Assembly (NCBI GenBank): GCA_009869945.1
Contig: WIXG01000228.1
Location: 62,001-126,000, forward strand
Source: Mesaphorura yosii
Taxonomy: Eukaryota; Arthropoda; Collembola; Poduromorpha; Tullbergiidae
DNA: 64,000 bases
Direction: 5' to 3'
The position numbers were made by a program, and so were the translations under genes. The notes under the pieces are model-generated. The model was not told the DNA's origin and searched no databases. It saw nothing but the letters and a program-made list of their open reading frames with translations. This document shows, piece by piece, positions 1 to 12,241 of the stretch (the stretch's first letter is position 1; the number at the start of each line of letters is the position of its first letter).

Positions 1-3000
1 ATCTTCGAAACCAAACGCAAACCAAGTGCATTCTGTAACGTGTTATTTCGGAGATTCTCAAATCGATGCGATTGGAATTTGTACACAAGCCTCCACGACG
101 ACGCAGACCTTTGATTTCATACGAAACAATAACCTTACTGTTCTTAACCTTAATAGTGGCGCGAGTACGGCTAAGACTACGTATTTACGATAGCTGTACT
201 CTCGTCGTAGACTAGACAAGAAGAGCTTTGAGTGTCATTCAACCGAGTCTAATCATAAAGTTGTCTCCTATGCATTACTTACACGTGTATTTAAGACTTT
301 TACTTTGTAGCTTTCACTTTTACCATCACATTCTCGACCACAGTTACGATCAACTTTCAGTTACATGCGTGTATTTCTCTCGAGTACTCAAAATACCAAG
401 TTTTTATTTATATTTTACAATGTGCCGTCTTTCTTCTCATTTTACCACAACATTTTCAACTACAATTTCCCATTTCGAGTCATTAGCGCTAAGTACTTAG
501 AAGTAGGAAAAAATGCGTAAAATCCAAAAATCACCTTTGATACTAATACCAGTTTAGCAAACGAGAAAGGCGATGGCGAGAAGAAGGCGTAAAATATGCT
601 AAATTATTGTAACACGAAAGACTTCACACAACATTGAAGGAAAGGTAATAATTAGTGTTAAGGTCTCTATTTAGTGTGGTCCAGTACGTTTAACTTCATC
701 ATTCATCATCATCAGCCGACAAGAACGTGCATCATCATTACTCATGAGTGATTCATTCATTCGCGAAATTCGACAACACAAACCCAAAAATGGAAACAAT
801 TTAGATTGTGATGTTTGAACTGAACAATATGTAACAGAATTTAATTTATGTAACTAAGACGTAGGCTAGGCTAAGCTAGACTAAGATAAAGTGGTACGTC
901 GATCATGCTTTTGTGTGCTCGTATTTCTAGTATTCCAAGTTTTATAAACGAGAAGACCGAAAAAGCTTTTATTTATAACAAAACCGAAAAATCAACAAAA
1001 AAATCAATTCTAGTGTAAAGATCTTACTACAATTAGCATTAGAGATTTGCGTTTTGATTCCATGATGAGAAGGAACTCGAATCCTATCGAAATGAAAGTA
1101 ATAATTCAGTTTCCTTTCGCTCGTTCTTTAAAGAATAACCACGAGACAATGAATTCAATCAAATGCTTGAAGGTACGTAAAAGGTATTAGTGTTTAGTAG
1201 CAATGCTTTAAACTTACGCATTCTAGAATATGAGTCGCTACGTTAAGAGTTCATTCCCGTCACATCGCGTCATAGATCACGAGCATTGCATGGAGAGACT
1301 GCCCCGAGCCTGTCCCAAGTCCTAAACTCAGGTGACTAAATGGAGCTGCAGCGGCAGCTCAGAGAGTGTGTCTGGAGTCCGAGTGTACATTCCCAAGCCC
1401 CTACAGTCCCCAGACTCATGCGAATTCTGCCCCGACTGGACTCCAGGGCACGCACGTGCTCCTGCTGCCTCCATACCCAGTCCGCCTTTATCTCTCCACT
1501 CCCAAGTCCAACCACCAATATCTCAAACGCCTCTCCACAAATGCGATCGATCTCCCTCCTAACAAATGAATCTTCTGAAGATTTCTAAAACCAAGTGTCT
1601 TGATGACTTAGTTACGAGTACCGTGCTAGGCTAGGATAAGCGTGTTGATAGCGTTTCGTAGCTATAGGATTGTAAGAGTAGCGAGCATTATCCTAGCACG
1701 AGAGTCTTACGTATTATGCTAACAAAATTTACTCTTGCAACAACATTACCTTAAAGTCTTGCCTGTTTCGAAAATAAGAAACCGAAATCTAATTGCCATA
1801 AATATACATCAGTAGTCGTAGCAAACCTGCACTGCGGCGGGCGACTGCTCCTGATCACGGGACAGAGCCCGGCTCGCCGATTCAAGTATTAACTTAGCGT
1901 CTGCCGTTGGCATTAGCGTAGCACTATTTCGATAGGGGGAAAAATAGCTGCTAGGCGTTAGACTTCTGCTAATGAATGTGCATGTGATTGTATGAATGGT
2001 CCAATGTTAAATTGAGGTGGTCTTTAACGAGATGTAAGCGATCTGTGCTAATATCATAACTTCTCAGGAGCGATCAAGCTTGTCGCGGGCGCGTGCCCAC
2101 GAAAACGCATGGAAATTAAGCAGTTTCGAACTCAACTATTGAAAATTGATCTTGTCGTGAATTCTATTACATTATAAATCATTCTAAGTTCCTCTTGACG
2201 TGTCATACAGAAAATTTGAATTGCAAATGCAAGAAACCGGCTTAACAATAATCTTTGCTTCAAAACGTGGAAACGGAAAGATTTGAATTTATATTTAGAT
2301 TATTGTTGTTGTCATTTGTTGGACTCATGGAATATATTTATTTACATTGACAAATTCTCGAAAGCCCAGCATAAATTTATACGCCACTGCGCCCACAAAA
2401 GACGACAATAGATGTGCCATTTGTTGAGTTTCGCGTTTCTCTAGCGTACGCCCGTTGTTCCCAACCTTGAACGAGATTGTCCACACGCTGACCTTGTCGC
2501 AATTGACGGCGATAATTCTGCACGCTTAATTCTCTTGCATTCACCCACAGAAACAATAATGCTCCGTTCTACATGCTTCTAAGAGGTTATTAAAGTATTT
2601 AGTAGAAACGTATGTGTGATATTACAAGCACTAACCGAAAACTGGATTTTTGAAATGACCTTTACCTGATGAAATGAAATACTTGTATTTAGTTTTAGTT
2701 TTACCCTCACAGTTGCCCAATTTCACTTTCCTTGCTGTCTCCCACAAACCCATCACATGAAATATGCAATTTTCATAACTAATGCACATCTTTGCCTTTC
2801 ACTTTGCCCCAAATTAAGCGTAAAATGATCCTCGCACTTTGCCCTTGCAGTACTTTACAACTTTTAGTTATTCGTCACTTTAAATGATTTTATGATTTTC
2901 CATTTATCAACCTGCACTGAGTGAATGAGACATGATCACGAAATAATTCTTGCTTAGATTGAATTTTAATGGTTAGTCGTAAGTTGCGTCTTGTGCGTTA

Positions 3001-4116
3001 GGCTCTGATCGTTATTCTGTAGTTACGTGCAAGCACTCGTCTTATCAATATTTGTCTGTAGTTTAGTTTAAGGTTTTAAGAAGTACTTCTGTTATGTAAT
3101 GCTATTACATAGGTTACGATAATTCTCTTGATTTTTGAAACTGATAATGGTAAAAACATGAAACGAATTCAGGCTGACTTGTGTGTTCTCTTGCGTAAGA
3201 TGGATTATTAATAATGAGCAAATATTATAAATATTGTATAAATAAAAGTACACAAAAATCATTGTTATACATTTCCGTGTTTTTACGGCGAATTTTGGCA
3301 TTTATTTGGAGCATTATTCCCTGAACTGCTTTCACCGCCCAGCTGATAGAAGTAAATTCATCATATGACCAATGAATACGCTCGACCTACATCAAAGTAC
3401 ATTTATTCATCGTCAAGCCTCAATTATACACTGGAACATGGAACAAGCTAGCCATACGTAGGAGGAAGACGTCTGCGTTGTAAATTCTTTCACTATTCAA
3501 CTAATTAATGAACGAGAGGTGAAAATGATAAATACATTCGTCATCTGCACTCGCACTCTGCCACACGCCTGCGTGTTTACACAAAAACGTCCACTTCCAG
3601 CTCCTGATGGAATGTTAACACAACACCGCACCGGTGGGCGTGCAATTTCCCTTACAATTACGAATTACTGCAGCTTTCACTCAATGATTAGGTTCCTTTA
3701 GCACATAAAATAAATATCATTACAGGCTAACGGCTGCTATTTTACATTCTAATTAATTATTGATTGTTCTCTACCATTACCATGACCGTAATTAATTAAT
3801 TAGTGCGTGAAAGGTTTGAGTTCAGTTGATGCAGATGTTGATTTGAGTCTTTGTCATGTAATGATTCTCCATGCAACTGCTCCATTTAGAAAACTAGACG
3901 TCAGTTACGTCGTGTTGTAATTTAATAATTTAATGGTTTCTAATTTCATCTAGTAAGCTACATGCTTATAATATTTCATTTTGTATAATTCGTAGTGTGA
4001 CAGTTGGCTAGCTAAAATAGGAGTTAATAATCTTATTTAATAATTAAGTTGCGATAGATTAATTGAATACGTTCACGCCTATTTTGATTCTAGCATGAAA
4101 GGGTAGCGGGCTGAGT
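1..4116. other. gene-poor left flank
   Basis: AT-rich sequence in which no open frame resembles a known protein and composition is mostly non-coding. It may include the 3' untranslated part of a gene left of the window, but nothing proves that. Two points stand out: a run of TAGGC/TAAGC units at 861-889 with a shorter relative at 1625-1640, and a GC-richer, C-rich island at about 1290-1600 that is listed separately. The 3' end of the NECAP transcript (minus strand) probably reaches into 3.9-4.1 kb. Confidence 0.5.
1331..1561 (+). other. C-rich island, possible terminal exon
   Basis: A stretch markedly richer in C and G than its surroundings, open in more than one frame. If the AG at 1329-1331 or nearby serves as a splice acceptor, the plus strand reads about 75 codons rich in Ser, Pro and Cys to a TAA at about 1560. 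There is no in-frame ATG near the left end, so this could only be a terminal coding exon of a gene to the left. The polypyrimidine tract before the AG is poor, no protein family is recognised, and a 3' untranslated region or a mobile-element remnant is equally possible. Confidence 0.2.
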
Positions 4117-4812
4117 TTAAAACTGAACCCAGTCTGTGTTCGCAGAAGATTCCGACGGTTTACTAGGCTGAGTTGACGTCGGAGGAGCAGCAAATGGGTT
4201 CGCATTCGACGCAGTACCTGTCGGAGTCGGAGCTTTCACACCGCCAGGAGGAGGTGGCAGAATTCCAATTGCACCGCTTGTTGTTGGTAACTTGTTTCGT
4301 GGTTTCGAAGACGTCTCTCCGTCTTTCTTTGCAATTTTCATGTTGATTTTTATTGTTTCTCCTTCCTTAAACCCGAGGTCGACGGTCTGCTTAGGTTCCT
4401 CTTTCTCTTTCTCTATCGCTTCTTCCTTCTTTAGCCACTTGAAGAAATCTTGCAGCGCCACATTCAGATCAAAGCTATCAGACCGATCAGCAAATCCCAC
4501 GCCCACAAACGCGTTTCTTCCGTTGTCGTCTTGGATGCGGAGGACGAAATACCGACTTGAGTCACTGACTGCCTCGACAGCAACTCCGGGATATGCCTCG
4601 ATGGGACACTGCGCAAAAAGCGCACCAGATGTCTTGTCCTCCAACTTGATATAGCAAGAATTACCTTTGGAGACTAATCTCATCCGCCCCGTCCAGTCAG
4701 GAGTTTGCAAATTCCAGTCGTTAGCGCGATATCCTCGGTTGGTGGCACGCGGAGGAATTTTATACACGAATACTTCTGACTTTACCAATAAAATACTTTC
4801 GTAGTCTGTCAT
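4117..4812 (-). CDS. NECAP: NECAP, clathrin adaptor-associated protein
   Basis: Single-exon gene for a 231-residue adaptin-ear-binding coat-associated protein, which regulates AP-2 at clathrin-coated endocytic sites in the cytoplasm. Residues 1 to about 130 form the conserved NECAP PH-like (PHear) domain: it opens [20 protein letters not shown] and later has [20 protein letters not shown]. The basic/acidic stretch that follows leads into a Pro-rich tail containing an NPF motif (residues 205-207), the kind bound by EH domains. The protein ends exactly in WVQF (228-231), the WxxF signal that binds the AP-2 alpha ear. The ATG at 4812 starts the conserved N-terminus directly. The coding region is uninterrupted, unlike every other protein gene here. 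It diverges from NDUFC2, with 995 bases between the two start codons. Confidence 0.96.
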   Translation of the reverse strand: MTDYESILLVKSEVFVYKIPPRATNRGYRANDWNLQTPDWTGRMRLVSKGNSCYIKLEDKTSGALFAQCPIEAYPGVAVEAVSDSSRYFVLRIQDDNGRNAFVGVGFADRSDSFDLNVALQDFFKWLKKEEAIEKEKEEPKQTVDLGFKEGETIKINMKIAKKDGETSSKPRNKLPTTSGAIGILPPPPGGVKAPTPTGTASNANPFAAPPTSTQPSKPSESSANTDWVQF

Positions 4813-5807
4813 TGTTGATGCCTTGTGTTGAAATGGAATGAGTGACGAGTTCTTTCTTGCTTGGTAATGCTTAAGATTGAGTAGAGATTAAGACCTAAGA
4901 ATACGAAAAGGTAGAGAATTCAGATTAAATCTCTCCCACTCCACTTGGGCATTGAATATCTCAATCCAAGTCGTCCTTACCTTCAGTACATTTGTCTTGT
5001 CAAAGCTTTGTTTAAAATTTGACGAAAATTATTCGTATCAGCGCAAGAAACACGAGTGAATGAGATCGCAGTTGGAAAGACTTCAGCAATTCTTCTAAAC
5101 GCTCAGCCCTTTTGTTACATAATCCAATGACCAAGAATGTGTTAGCAGATCCCACGGAGTTCCTTCAAATCAAGACAGAAGTCAACCAGCACTAGAAAAA
5201 TCCACTAGTCAACGATCCGAAGGTCAAATCAACTGCGTATCCTAACTTACCTTATTTGTCCAAGCAAATACAATCAAGACAGCTCTTCACCAAATGAATC
5301 ACAGACTGAACCAGCTTGAAATTCATCAATCGACGCAAACAATCTGTTAATAATGAACAGTGAACGAATAATGCCCCAATTAAGTTTTGTGTGTTGCTCA
5401 GCAGAAGTGACAGCAAGTCGAGATTGTCAAATTCGTATTTTGTGGCTCACACCTCAGCACTTTTTAACCCCCACATACACGTTCCACGTTGTGCGTGCTA
5501 ACTCGGCACAGTACAGTGTACACTGTAATTCGGTAGCTTTCGGAATTTGGCCGAGTCATGAGCATGAGAGTTCAAACACGCTCTAATTTCCCATCTCTCG
5601 TGCATTCGTCTCCAACAGAAACAATGTAAAATTATTCAAAAATCAAGATCTTATCGATATATTACAAAAGTTATTCTAGCTACTTAAGTTCAGAATAAAA
5701 ATAGTTAAGGTTTAGGATACGTACAGAATAGATTAAGTTCAAAATTAATTTAAGCTCATACTAAGCCTAAGTAAGAATAGATTGCATTTACTTTACGATC
5801 AAACGCA
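4813..5807. promoter_or_regulatory. NECAP/NDUFC2 divergent intergenic region
   Basis: These 995 bases separate the start codons of two divergent housekeeping-type genes and must hold both 5' untranslated regions and promoters. I see no TATA box in a convincing position and no coding sequence. A GT-rich/AC-rich stretch near 5470-5530 contains repeated CACGTTCC/ACGTTGTGC-like words, but no specific factor site is claimed. A 5' untranslated exon and intron for either gene cannot be excluded. Confidence 0.5.
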
Positions 5808-6381
5808 ATGTCGGAGATAACAAACGACGGGTTAAAGCTGGATCCTTACTGCGAAATGTTCATAAGGGGTGACCCCTCACTTCGCTCGATGTCTGCGCTG
5901 AGTAAAGTCGGGTTCCCGGCTGGGTGCTGTATCCTCGGGTGGACCGGGGTACTCTTTCACAATATGAGGAGCAATCGTCCTTTGTACGCAGGTAAAGCAG
6001 ATCCTCAACGCCACAAAATATCCCAGACTGTGACCTGCTTTGACCTGATCTGACGCTTGTTTGTTTTGTGTGCTTGGTTGTTCTTTTAGGAGCTCATCGA
6101 TACGGAATTTCTACTATTGTGGCTCTGGCTATTGGCTATCTCGGGAACAGATTTCGATACGCGTATATGTCTGAAAAAGATTTCCAATACTACCATTACA
6201 TGACGCTGCACCCGGAAGATTTTCAGCCACAAGGTTAGATCAACTTTTTATTTCCCCCTGTTTTGCGCTAAAAGGACTCACTTCGTGTTTGCTCAGTCAG
6301 GAAATAGCACAAATTTTGCTTATTTTTGCAGAAAGAGTCAAGTATAAGAATTACCTGACCACCTGGGTGCCATGGCGCTGA
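5808..6381 (+). CDS. NDUFC2: NADH dehydrogenase 1 subunit C2 (complex I)
   Basis: Three coding exons, 5808-5991, 6090-6233 and 6332-6381, joined in phase 1 at both introns (GGTAAAG and GGTTAGA donors, TTTTAG and TTGCAG acceptors), give 125 residues. The product is the accessory subunit B14.5b of mitochondrial complex I, in the inner membrane. The diagnostic feature is the C-terminal motif MTLHPEDF, the counterpart of MKLHPEDF in vertebrate NDUFC2, followed by a short charged end with WVPWR before the stop. Two hydrophobic segments precede it, roughly residues 33-50 and 67-80 (ISTIVALAIGYLG). The introns are 98 bases each. NECAP lies divergent upstream, and the deacetylase gene converges downstream. 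Confidence 0.93.
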
Positions 6382-6660
6382 GGGTCGACTGCCCACGCCC
6401 ACGATTCTGCACTTCAGATTGTGTAGTTAACACATAGGAAGAGAAAATAACTTTTTCGTGCAAGTAGTTAAAATTGATGAAGACTCGGCAAAGACGTCGG
6501 ATGGTGTTTCCTTACCCGCAAAATTAAGCTTGACTCTGGAAGATTGTTCGCACCAGTTCTCCTTATTTACTAGTCGAATAGTAGTAATTATTAACTTTCA
6601 CATAGATCCGATGGGTCTTGTGCTGTTAATCTGACTTAATAATTGTTAGCATTTTTTCGC

Positions 6661-6666
6661 AATAAA
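6661..6666 (+). terminator. poly(A) signal for NDUFC2
   Basis: AATAAA lies 280 bases after the NDUFC2 stop codon on the sense strand. Its use is inferred from position only. Confidence 0.5.
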
Positions 6667-6950
6667 TTAATTGCTCTAATGACTGAATGCAATGGCAATA
6701 CTTTTCTGTTTAGATCAAGACCAATTTTTATTTTTATTCAAGAAACTAAATTAATGCAAGAACTGAGTTAGCATTATTTCACCATCATGTTATTACTCTA
6801 AAGAATTGGCAATTTACCATCCAAGCATTTCTGTACCAAGTACAAATTATAAAATTACAATCAGTTCAAGAGAAAGCGTGCCCCTTAAAATATTCTTAAG
6901 CTAAAATCGGTTTCTGGAAGTTAACGTTGCTTTTAAAATATTGGCGACAA

Positions 6951-6956
6951 TTTATT
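6951..6956 (-). terminator. poly(A) signal for the deacetylase-like gene
   Basis: TTTATT on the plus strand (AATAAA on the gene's strand) is 68 bases beyond the stop codon at 7024. Its use is inferred from position. Confidence 0.55.
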
Positions 6957-7023
6957 CAAACTTATCTACCACTTTAAGGCTAAAATTAAGTACGCAATAC
7001 GCTAGAGTAATTACGCCGTGAAA

Positions 7024-10000
7024 CTACTTCCTATTCTGCTTATTGTAAATCTCGTCATCCTCACGCCCGTCCCCGTTGAAGTCTCCGATCCACGGGTACT
7101 GATCCGGGCACTCGGTGCAGGTCGTCATGTACCTGGTCGACGTTACCTGGCCCTTCACTTTGAAGTTTAGCTGGCATTTGTTGGGTAGATTGCATGGCTG
7201 GGACGGAATCACGCGCTTCTTGCAGTCCCATGGCTCGAATGTGTTCAGCTGCTCTGCCGGCCTAGGCTCAGTGATCCAGAGCAAAGATTGCGTGGCGGTA
7301 ACAAACCAAATGTTGGGCCTGAACAAAAGGACATTGACTTAATTTCCAAGTAGTGCTCTCTGACTTCTTTCTGCTTTAGATTTAAATATTCCTTACTGGC
7401 CCCGAACCCAGTCCAAGAACTTGAGCAAGCCCTTCTCCAAGTCTGCGCTCTGGAACCACGTCGTGTGGAAGGGCATCATGTACGGAGCACGGTTGTGGTT
7501 GTAATGTCTTCTGAAGTCTTCTTGGAGCCATTCAAGGACCTGGAAAAGAAATTAATACAACATAGTTAAATTAAATTATTCAAACCGGGCTTTTGACCTT
7601 TTCATATTTTGCATGCTGTTTGCTACAGTATCTTATTAGCATTTGGTCTGACCTGGTCGGCATCGTGGTTGAAGAGAACGCACTGGTCCATGTACGGGCA
7701 GTGACCACCTTCAAACGACTCGACGTAGTGCGAGTTCAGTGGCAGCTCCCATACACCTGGAGAAGGGCATGTATTATTGCGTGGTACTCATTAGCATATT
7801 GCATTAATTCTGAGGATGATGATAATTACGAACCTGGGAAGCTTCGGGTTGGGCAAGTTCCGACTTTGCATTCGTGAGAAATTTTGTAGTCCAGAGTGTA
7901 CGGCCAGATTGGGACCTTGATTGGAGGAACGCCGACGGAACTGTCCCACACAAAGTTGAAATCTTGCAGCACCTGCCAATGCAAACAATATCAGGCTCGT
8001 GCTGCCATTTTACACCAACAAATGAAAAACGAGCTGGCCATATCTTCACGAACCTCGTACTGAGCATTTTTTCCCGGTGTCAAGTACGGCGCTCTCATTC
8101 CAATGATATCCTCGCTGCTGATGTTTGCAAATTTTCCGAGGATTTCTCTGATTCCAACCATTTCTTGCGCCCAAGTGTCGTAGCCCTCTCGCTGCAGACC
8201 TTTCTGTGTCGTGATTGTCTCTGTCGCGATTTCATGGCCTTCATAATGCAGCCGCTGAATCTGTTCGTAGTCAGAGTACTCGTGCGAGATGAAAAACGTG
8301 CCACGGATCGGACAACCGTTAGGGTTGGTTCGGTTGGGAGCGAATATCTTCTGGTACTTTTCGTAGTTGTTGATGTTGACGGCTCCGTCGAATGTCAACA
8401 GGATCATTTGCGGCGTCTGAAAGAATAAAGGCCATCAAATGGCGTCAGGCGTGGTGCGAAGTAACAAAGAACAATGCATATGGCACTGGCACACATTTGC
8501 ATGGGTTCATCTTTCAAGTCATCGCAGTAAACGCAGCAACAATGCGTCGATGCCTGAGATCAATATTGTCAAAGCCAGACGAAAATGAAAGTAAATTCTG
8601 TTCAACCTACTCTGCTGCCATACAATGCTATTTATGACAAGACTTCACTTGTGCACTCTAAAAATACTCTGAGACTGAGACAAAGAAAGGAGACTGGCCT
8701 ACAAAGTTAACAAGGGAAAGGACATTTCCTTCTGTTCTGCTCCACTTTAAAGCGTGCACAGAGTATGACAGATTTTTCCGACTGTCAATCATTCTCCATG
8801 CGCCTGTTGCTCTTCTGCTGCCAGGTAGCCAATTTAGAAAGCGAAAATGAGAGTAATAAAATCAGCGCAATCGCGATCTACCTTTGAGGGATCAATGCCG
8901 CCCGGAATCAGAGTTCCATCCTTCGAGCAGAAGCACTGCGGCAGATCGCAGTTGGCTGGGTCGCATTTCACAGCCAAATCAATCGGCGCTTCAGTGATGG
9001 GTGCAGGAGCTGGAAAATGTAGAACAGAGCACATTTAAAGAAAAACCGTGGATTCGGCCTCTGCCTGCGAGATGCGTAGCATTAATGAACGCCAAGTCAT
9101 TTGCTTTTGCATGCTCGTTTGCGTACTTGTTGCAATGGGTCCACAGCGAGCTTCATTCTTGAAGGTACAAAACTTGCTAATATCATCAAAGTAGAGATTC
9201 GAAGGACATCTGGACTCGTACGGATGACCATCCACGCACTAAAAATAGAACGAGAGGTTGCAACATTCTTTTCGCATGCATTCACGCTTCTTGCACTTTT
9301 ACGTACCTGATAGAAACGCCTGCAGGTAGCTGGGTCAGCAAAATTTCCTGATGGTTCGGGACATTCAAACAGCTCTTTCTCCTCCCCTGCAGCTGTAACG
9401 AGAAATCAAATGTCATGCTCATCTTCATTTACGTATGCTGCGCGTGCAAAAGTAAGCGTCCTGTCGGCGTCTTGAAGCATCGAACGGACCGACGCGTCTC
9501 AAAAGGTTGATGTAAAATCATTGCAAGCCTGCCCGAGCCGTATGCGTATTTTCAGAAATTTGTCGTCCGTCCTTGTTCTGCATTTAAATTTGCATGTCTC
9601 ATGCCATCAGCGAACGCGTTTGACCTCAGATTTTGATGCGAAAGGGCCAGTCACAGGCCCAGAGTTCTCACGGATTCGTGTCAAGGGCCGACCGGTGGAC
9701 TTGAGTTGGTAGGAATAGGAAGGCTCGTTAATTGGAACTCGAGCACGGTTTTAACATTCGAGTTCTCACAAATTAGGTAAATTAACGGCAGTCATAAAAC
9801 AAAATAGTGGCAGCCAATATCATAGCAGCGCCAGTGCGAGTTATCCCAGTGTTTCTGTGCTTAATTTCTTTGCTATCTTGACGACCAACGACTTTGACTA
9901 CTTTGACATAACGATGACGAGTTCGTCTACCAACTGCTATGCCACTCGATTGCTGCAGTTCCCAGCGAAGAATTGAGGCTTGGCCATCGTTTTTCTGTGG

Positions 10001-10460
10001 TACGACTTAATTATGCAATAATCTTCCTTACTCAATTGACTTGGTTCGCACATTTTCAAGTATTGTCCTGAGAATTTTGCATCGTATCGCTCTAATCGCA
10101 ATATTTACATTTACTGGCTGCACGATATGCATCACAGCCACAGCGTCGTCAGGCACAGCGAATACGCCACTGCGAGTTGACTGTGGTGCCTCGATTACGT
10201 TGTAATAAATACTTTCACATTATGTAAATGCGACCGACGCTGCGATGTTAAATGTTACAATTCTGTTCCTACCCCTTAAATAGGAAACATGGTTTCCTGA
10301 ACCATTCTCCCATGCATAAATTACGATGAGAGTCAGTCAATTTATAAGTTTGCCGTTCTTTTCCGTCGTCCGTCTCGTTCCGCTTTGGCTTTGGCTTACC
10401 TTGTATGAGACCAATTGAGGCGACGATGCCCACAACAAGGAACTGGATCGAGTGCCGCAT
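7024..10460 (-). CDS. chitin deacetylase-like protein, CBM14 + CE4 fold
   Basis: Nine coding exons: 10400-10460, 9307-9392, 9127-9238, 8882-9009, 8054-8416, 7834-7972, 7653-7756, 7397-7539 and 7024-7318. They join in frame to 476 residues. Residues 1-20 are a signal peptide, 27-82 a six-Cys chitin-binding peritrophin (CBM14) domain, and about 129-370 the polysaccharide-deacetylase fold, so it is a secreted protein of cuticle or lining matrices. It lacks an LDL-receptor A domain, which fits the CDA3/CDA4-type arthropod groups rather than serpentine/vermiform. Active-site reading: TFDG at 136-139 keeps the first Asp but has Gly for the second; the HxxxH motif is replaced in HEIATETITT (189-198); RAPY (236-239), VWD (Asp 259) and MPFH (His 355) remain. 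Catalysis is therefore doubtful. Intron 1 is 1 kb, the rest are mostly about 80 bases. The start is the ATG that directly opens the signal peptide. Confidence 0.94.
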
Positions 10461-12241
10461 GATGACAACCAATCGCTTGAACTGGACTGGAGTCGATTGA
10501 CGAGATGCTGCCTCGAATTCTAACTGCACCAACAACAAACAAGCGAATAAGTATTGTGCATTACTTGGGAATTGAGATTGAAGGAGAGCACCAAATGCCA
10601 AACAGCCGAATGCAATGCAACAATGTAAGATTACGAATTATTCCGTAACAGGTTAGATAACTTTACTTTAAAGATGTCCCTTCCCTCTGTGATGGACTCG
10701 TCAAAAGTCGTCAAGATGCCAAAAATGTGAAATTGTCACAATCACATCGGCCAAGAAGCCAGTCAATCGGTGCTCATCGCACCAGTCAAGAAACCGGTCA
10801 GTCGACAAACTATTGTATAACAAATGCTGACTGCAAAATTGACTTACCAATTACGCGCAGCGTTGACTTGTTCAGTTCAAAGATCTAATCACACAAAAAC
10901 ACGGACGACAATTAAAAATATTCCTATTATTGTTGTCTTAACATGGACGGACGGAGATGATGAGACGGCAGGCAATCATCGGCTATTGTATTGCTGTCTA
11001 TCACGTTCAACGGTCGAGGAAAGACTGACTTGAGACACTCGAAGCAATCTTCAGGCCGCTGTGGCGTTGTACAAAGACGAAATTGCATTTGTATAGAGTC
11101 GAGTAGGATTTCGAAGCGTTGCTTCGTCGCTTGTCTCAAATTTCTCAAGACGCTAGCTCTTTTGCTTTAACTCTGCAGGCCACGCCACGCAGCAAAGAAA
11201 GGCAAGTGACAACAGAATGAATGAATGCATTTGTCTTGTTGTACGCTATCATCGAGCAATGCATCATGCAAAGCAGTGCATAGCAGAATTCGTGGAGTTA
11301 TTTATTAGTTGGTTGTGATTTATGCATCTTTACGTGTCTGCACGGTTGGAATTGGAATGACAAAATGCAAATCCTTCTTAAATATTAAATTTCCCAGAGC
11401 CAGGGTCCAACACCCACACAGTTTGGCTGTTTGGAGGTAGAAATGCAAGCTGGACTTCTTCTAGACAGGAACGGACGCTTTCCTCCTTCATAAAGTTGTG
11501 CATCAGAGAGAAAAGTGCGTGCACATTTGCAAATGAAATTTGGTTCCGCTGTAAGTCGCGAACAGAATGTGAAAGAATGCGAACGGAGTAAAATTGGTCA
11601 CGGAATAACAATACAAGCAATTATTGCCATTGTTTGAAGAGAGACTTGCTCCAGGCTCTGCATTCTTATCTTCGAGAATCCAATCGGCTTGGTTTTTGCA
11701 TGGGTTTGTGATTCCAGTCAAGATGCTCCCAGAAAGGTTAGGCTCCGCTTCTACTCAAATTAAAATTAATCTGCTGGATTCTGAAATCGTTTATCATATT
11801 CAAAGCTTTTTAAAAACAATTACTCCAAACTCGTTAGTACATTGCTTTTATAAAATGGTGTTTATTAAGCATGGGTGGTGACTGTTTTCTTCAAAATACA
11901 AGTAGACATTTCTGACTGAGTGCAAAGCAACACGACAGCATACAATTTGAATCGTACTGAACATTGAACGCAAATTGGCGATTTCCTACGACGAGCACCA
12001 GAAATGAATCGGACGTTATGTCAAAGAGCTGGAATTGTAGAATTTGCTTCGCCTCTGGCTACTTGGAGTGAACGTTCCTGCAATAAACCATAAACCAAAT
12101 ATGCAATCGCCGTTTATTAGTTTATTGATCGTTGAAAGGATTACACAAGAACATGCGGTGACGAGTGGCTACTAATACTTAGCTTAAGTAGCGAAAATAA
12201 ACGTAAACTATAGAGGGGAAGCGGCGAGTCTGATAGAATCT
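10461..12241. other. intergenic, deacetylase to MTUS-like gene
   Basis: Upstream sequence of the deacetylase gene and the 3' flank of the MTUS-like gene. Open frames on both strands around 11.38-11.88 kb overlap each other and belong to no family I recognise with confidence. A weak transposase-like phrase at about 11.38-11.62 kb is discussed under findings. A 5' untranslated exon of the deacetylase may lie here. Confidence 0.5.
12113..12126 (-). terminator. paired poly(A) signals for the MTUS-like gene
   Basis: Two TTTATT words (12113-12118 and 12121-12126), AATAAA on the gene's strand, lie 116-129 bases beyond the stop codon at 12242. Their use is inferred from position. Confidence 0.55.

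Larger units (their letters stand above)
6382..7023. other. convergent 3' region, NDUFC2 and deacetylase
   Basis: AT-rich sequence between two convergent stop codons. It contains a plausible poly(A) signal for each gene and no further coding sequence. Confidence 0.6.

Noticed and set aside
228-500. 90-codon plus-strand open frame
   Set aside because: Low-complexity His/Ser/Leu composition typical of AT-rich non-coding DNA, with no family resemblance or splice context.
4292-4654. 120-codon plus-strand frame over NECAP
   Set aside because: Antisense shadow of the NECAP coding region.
7874-8428. 184-codon plus-strand frame
   Set aside because: Shadow of deacetylase exons and the intron between them.
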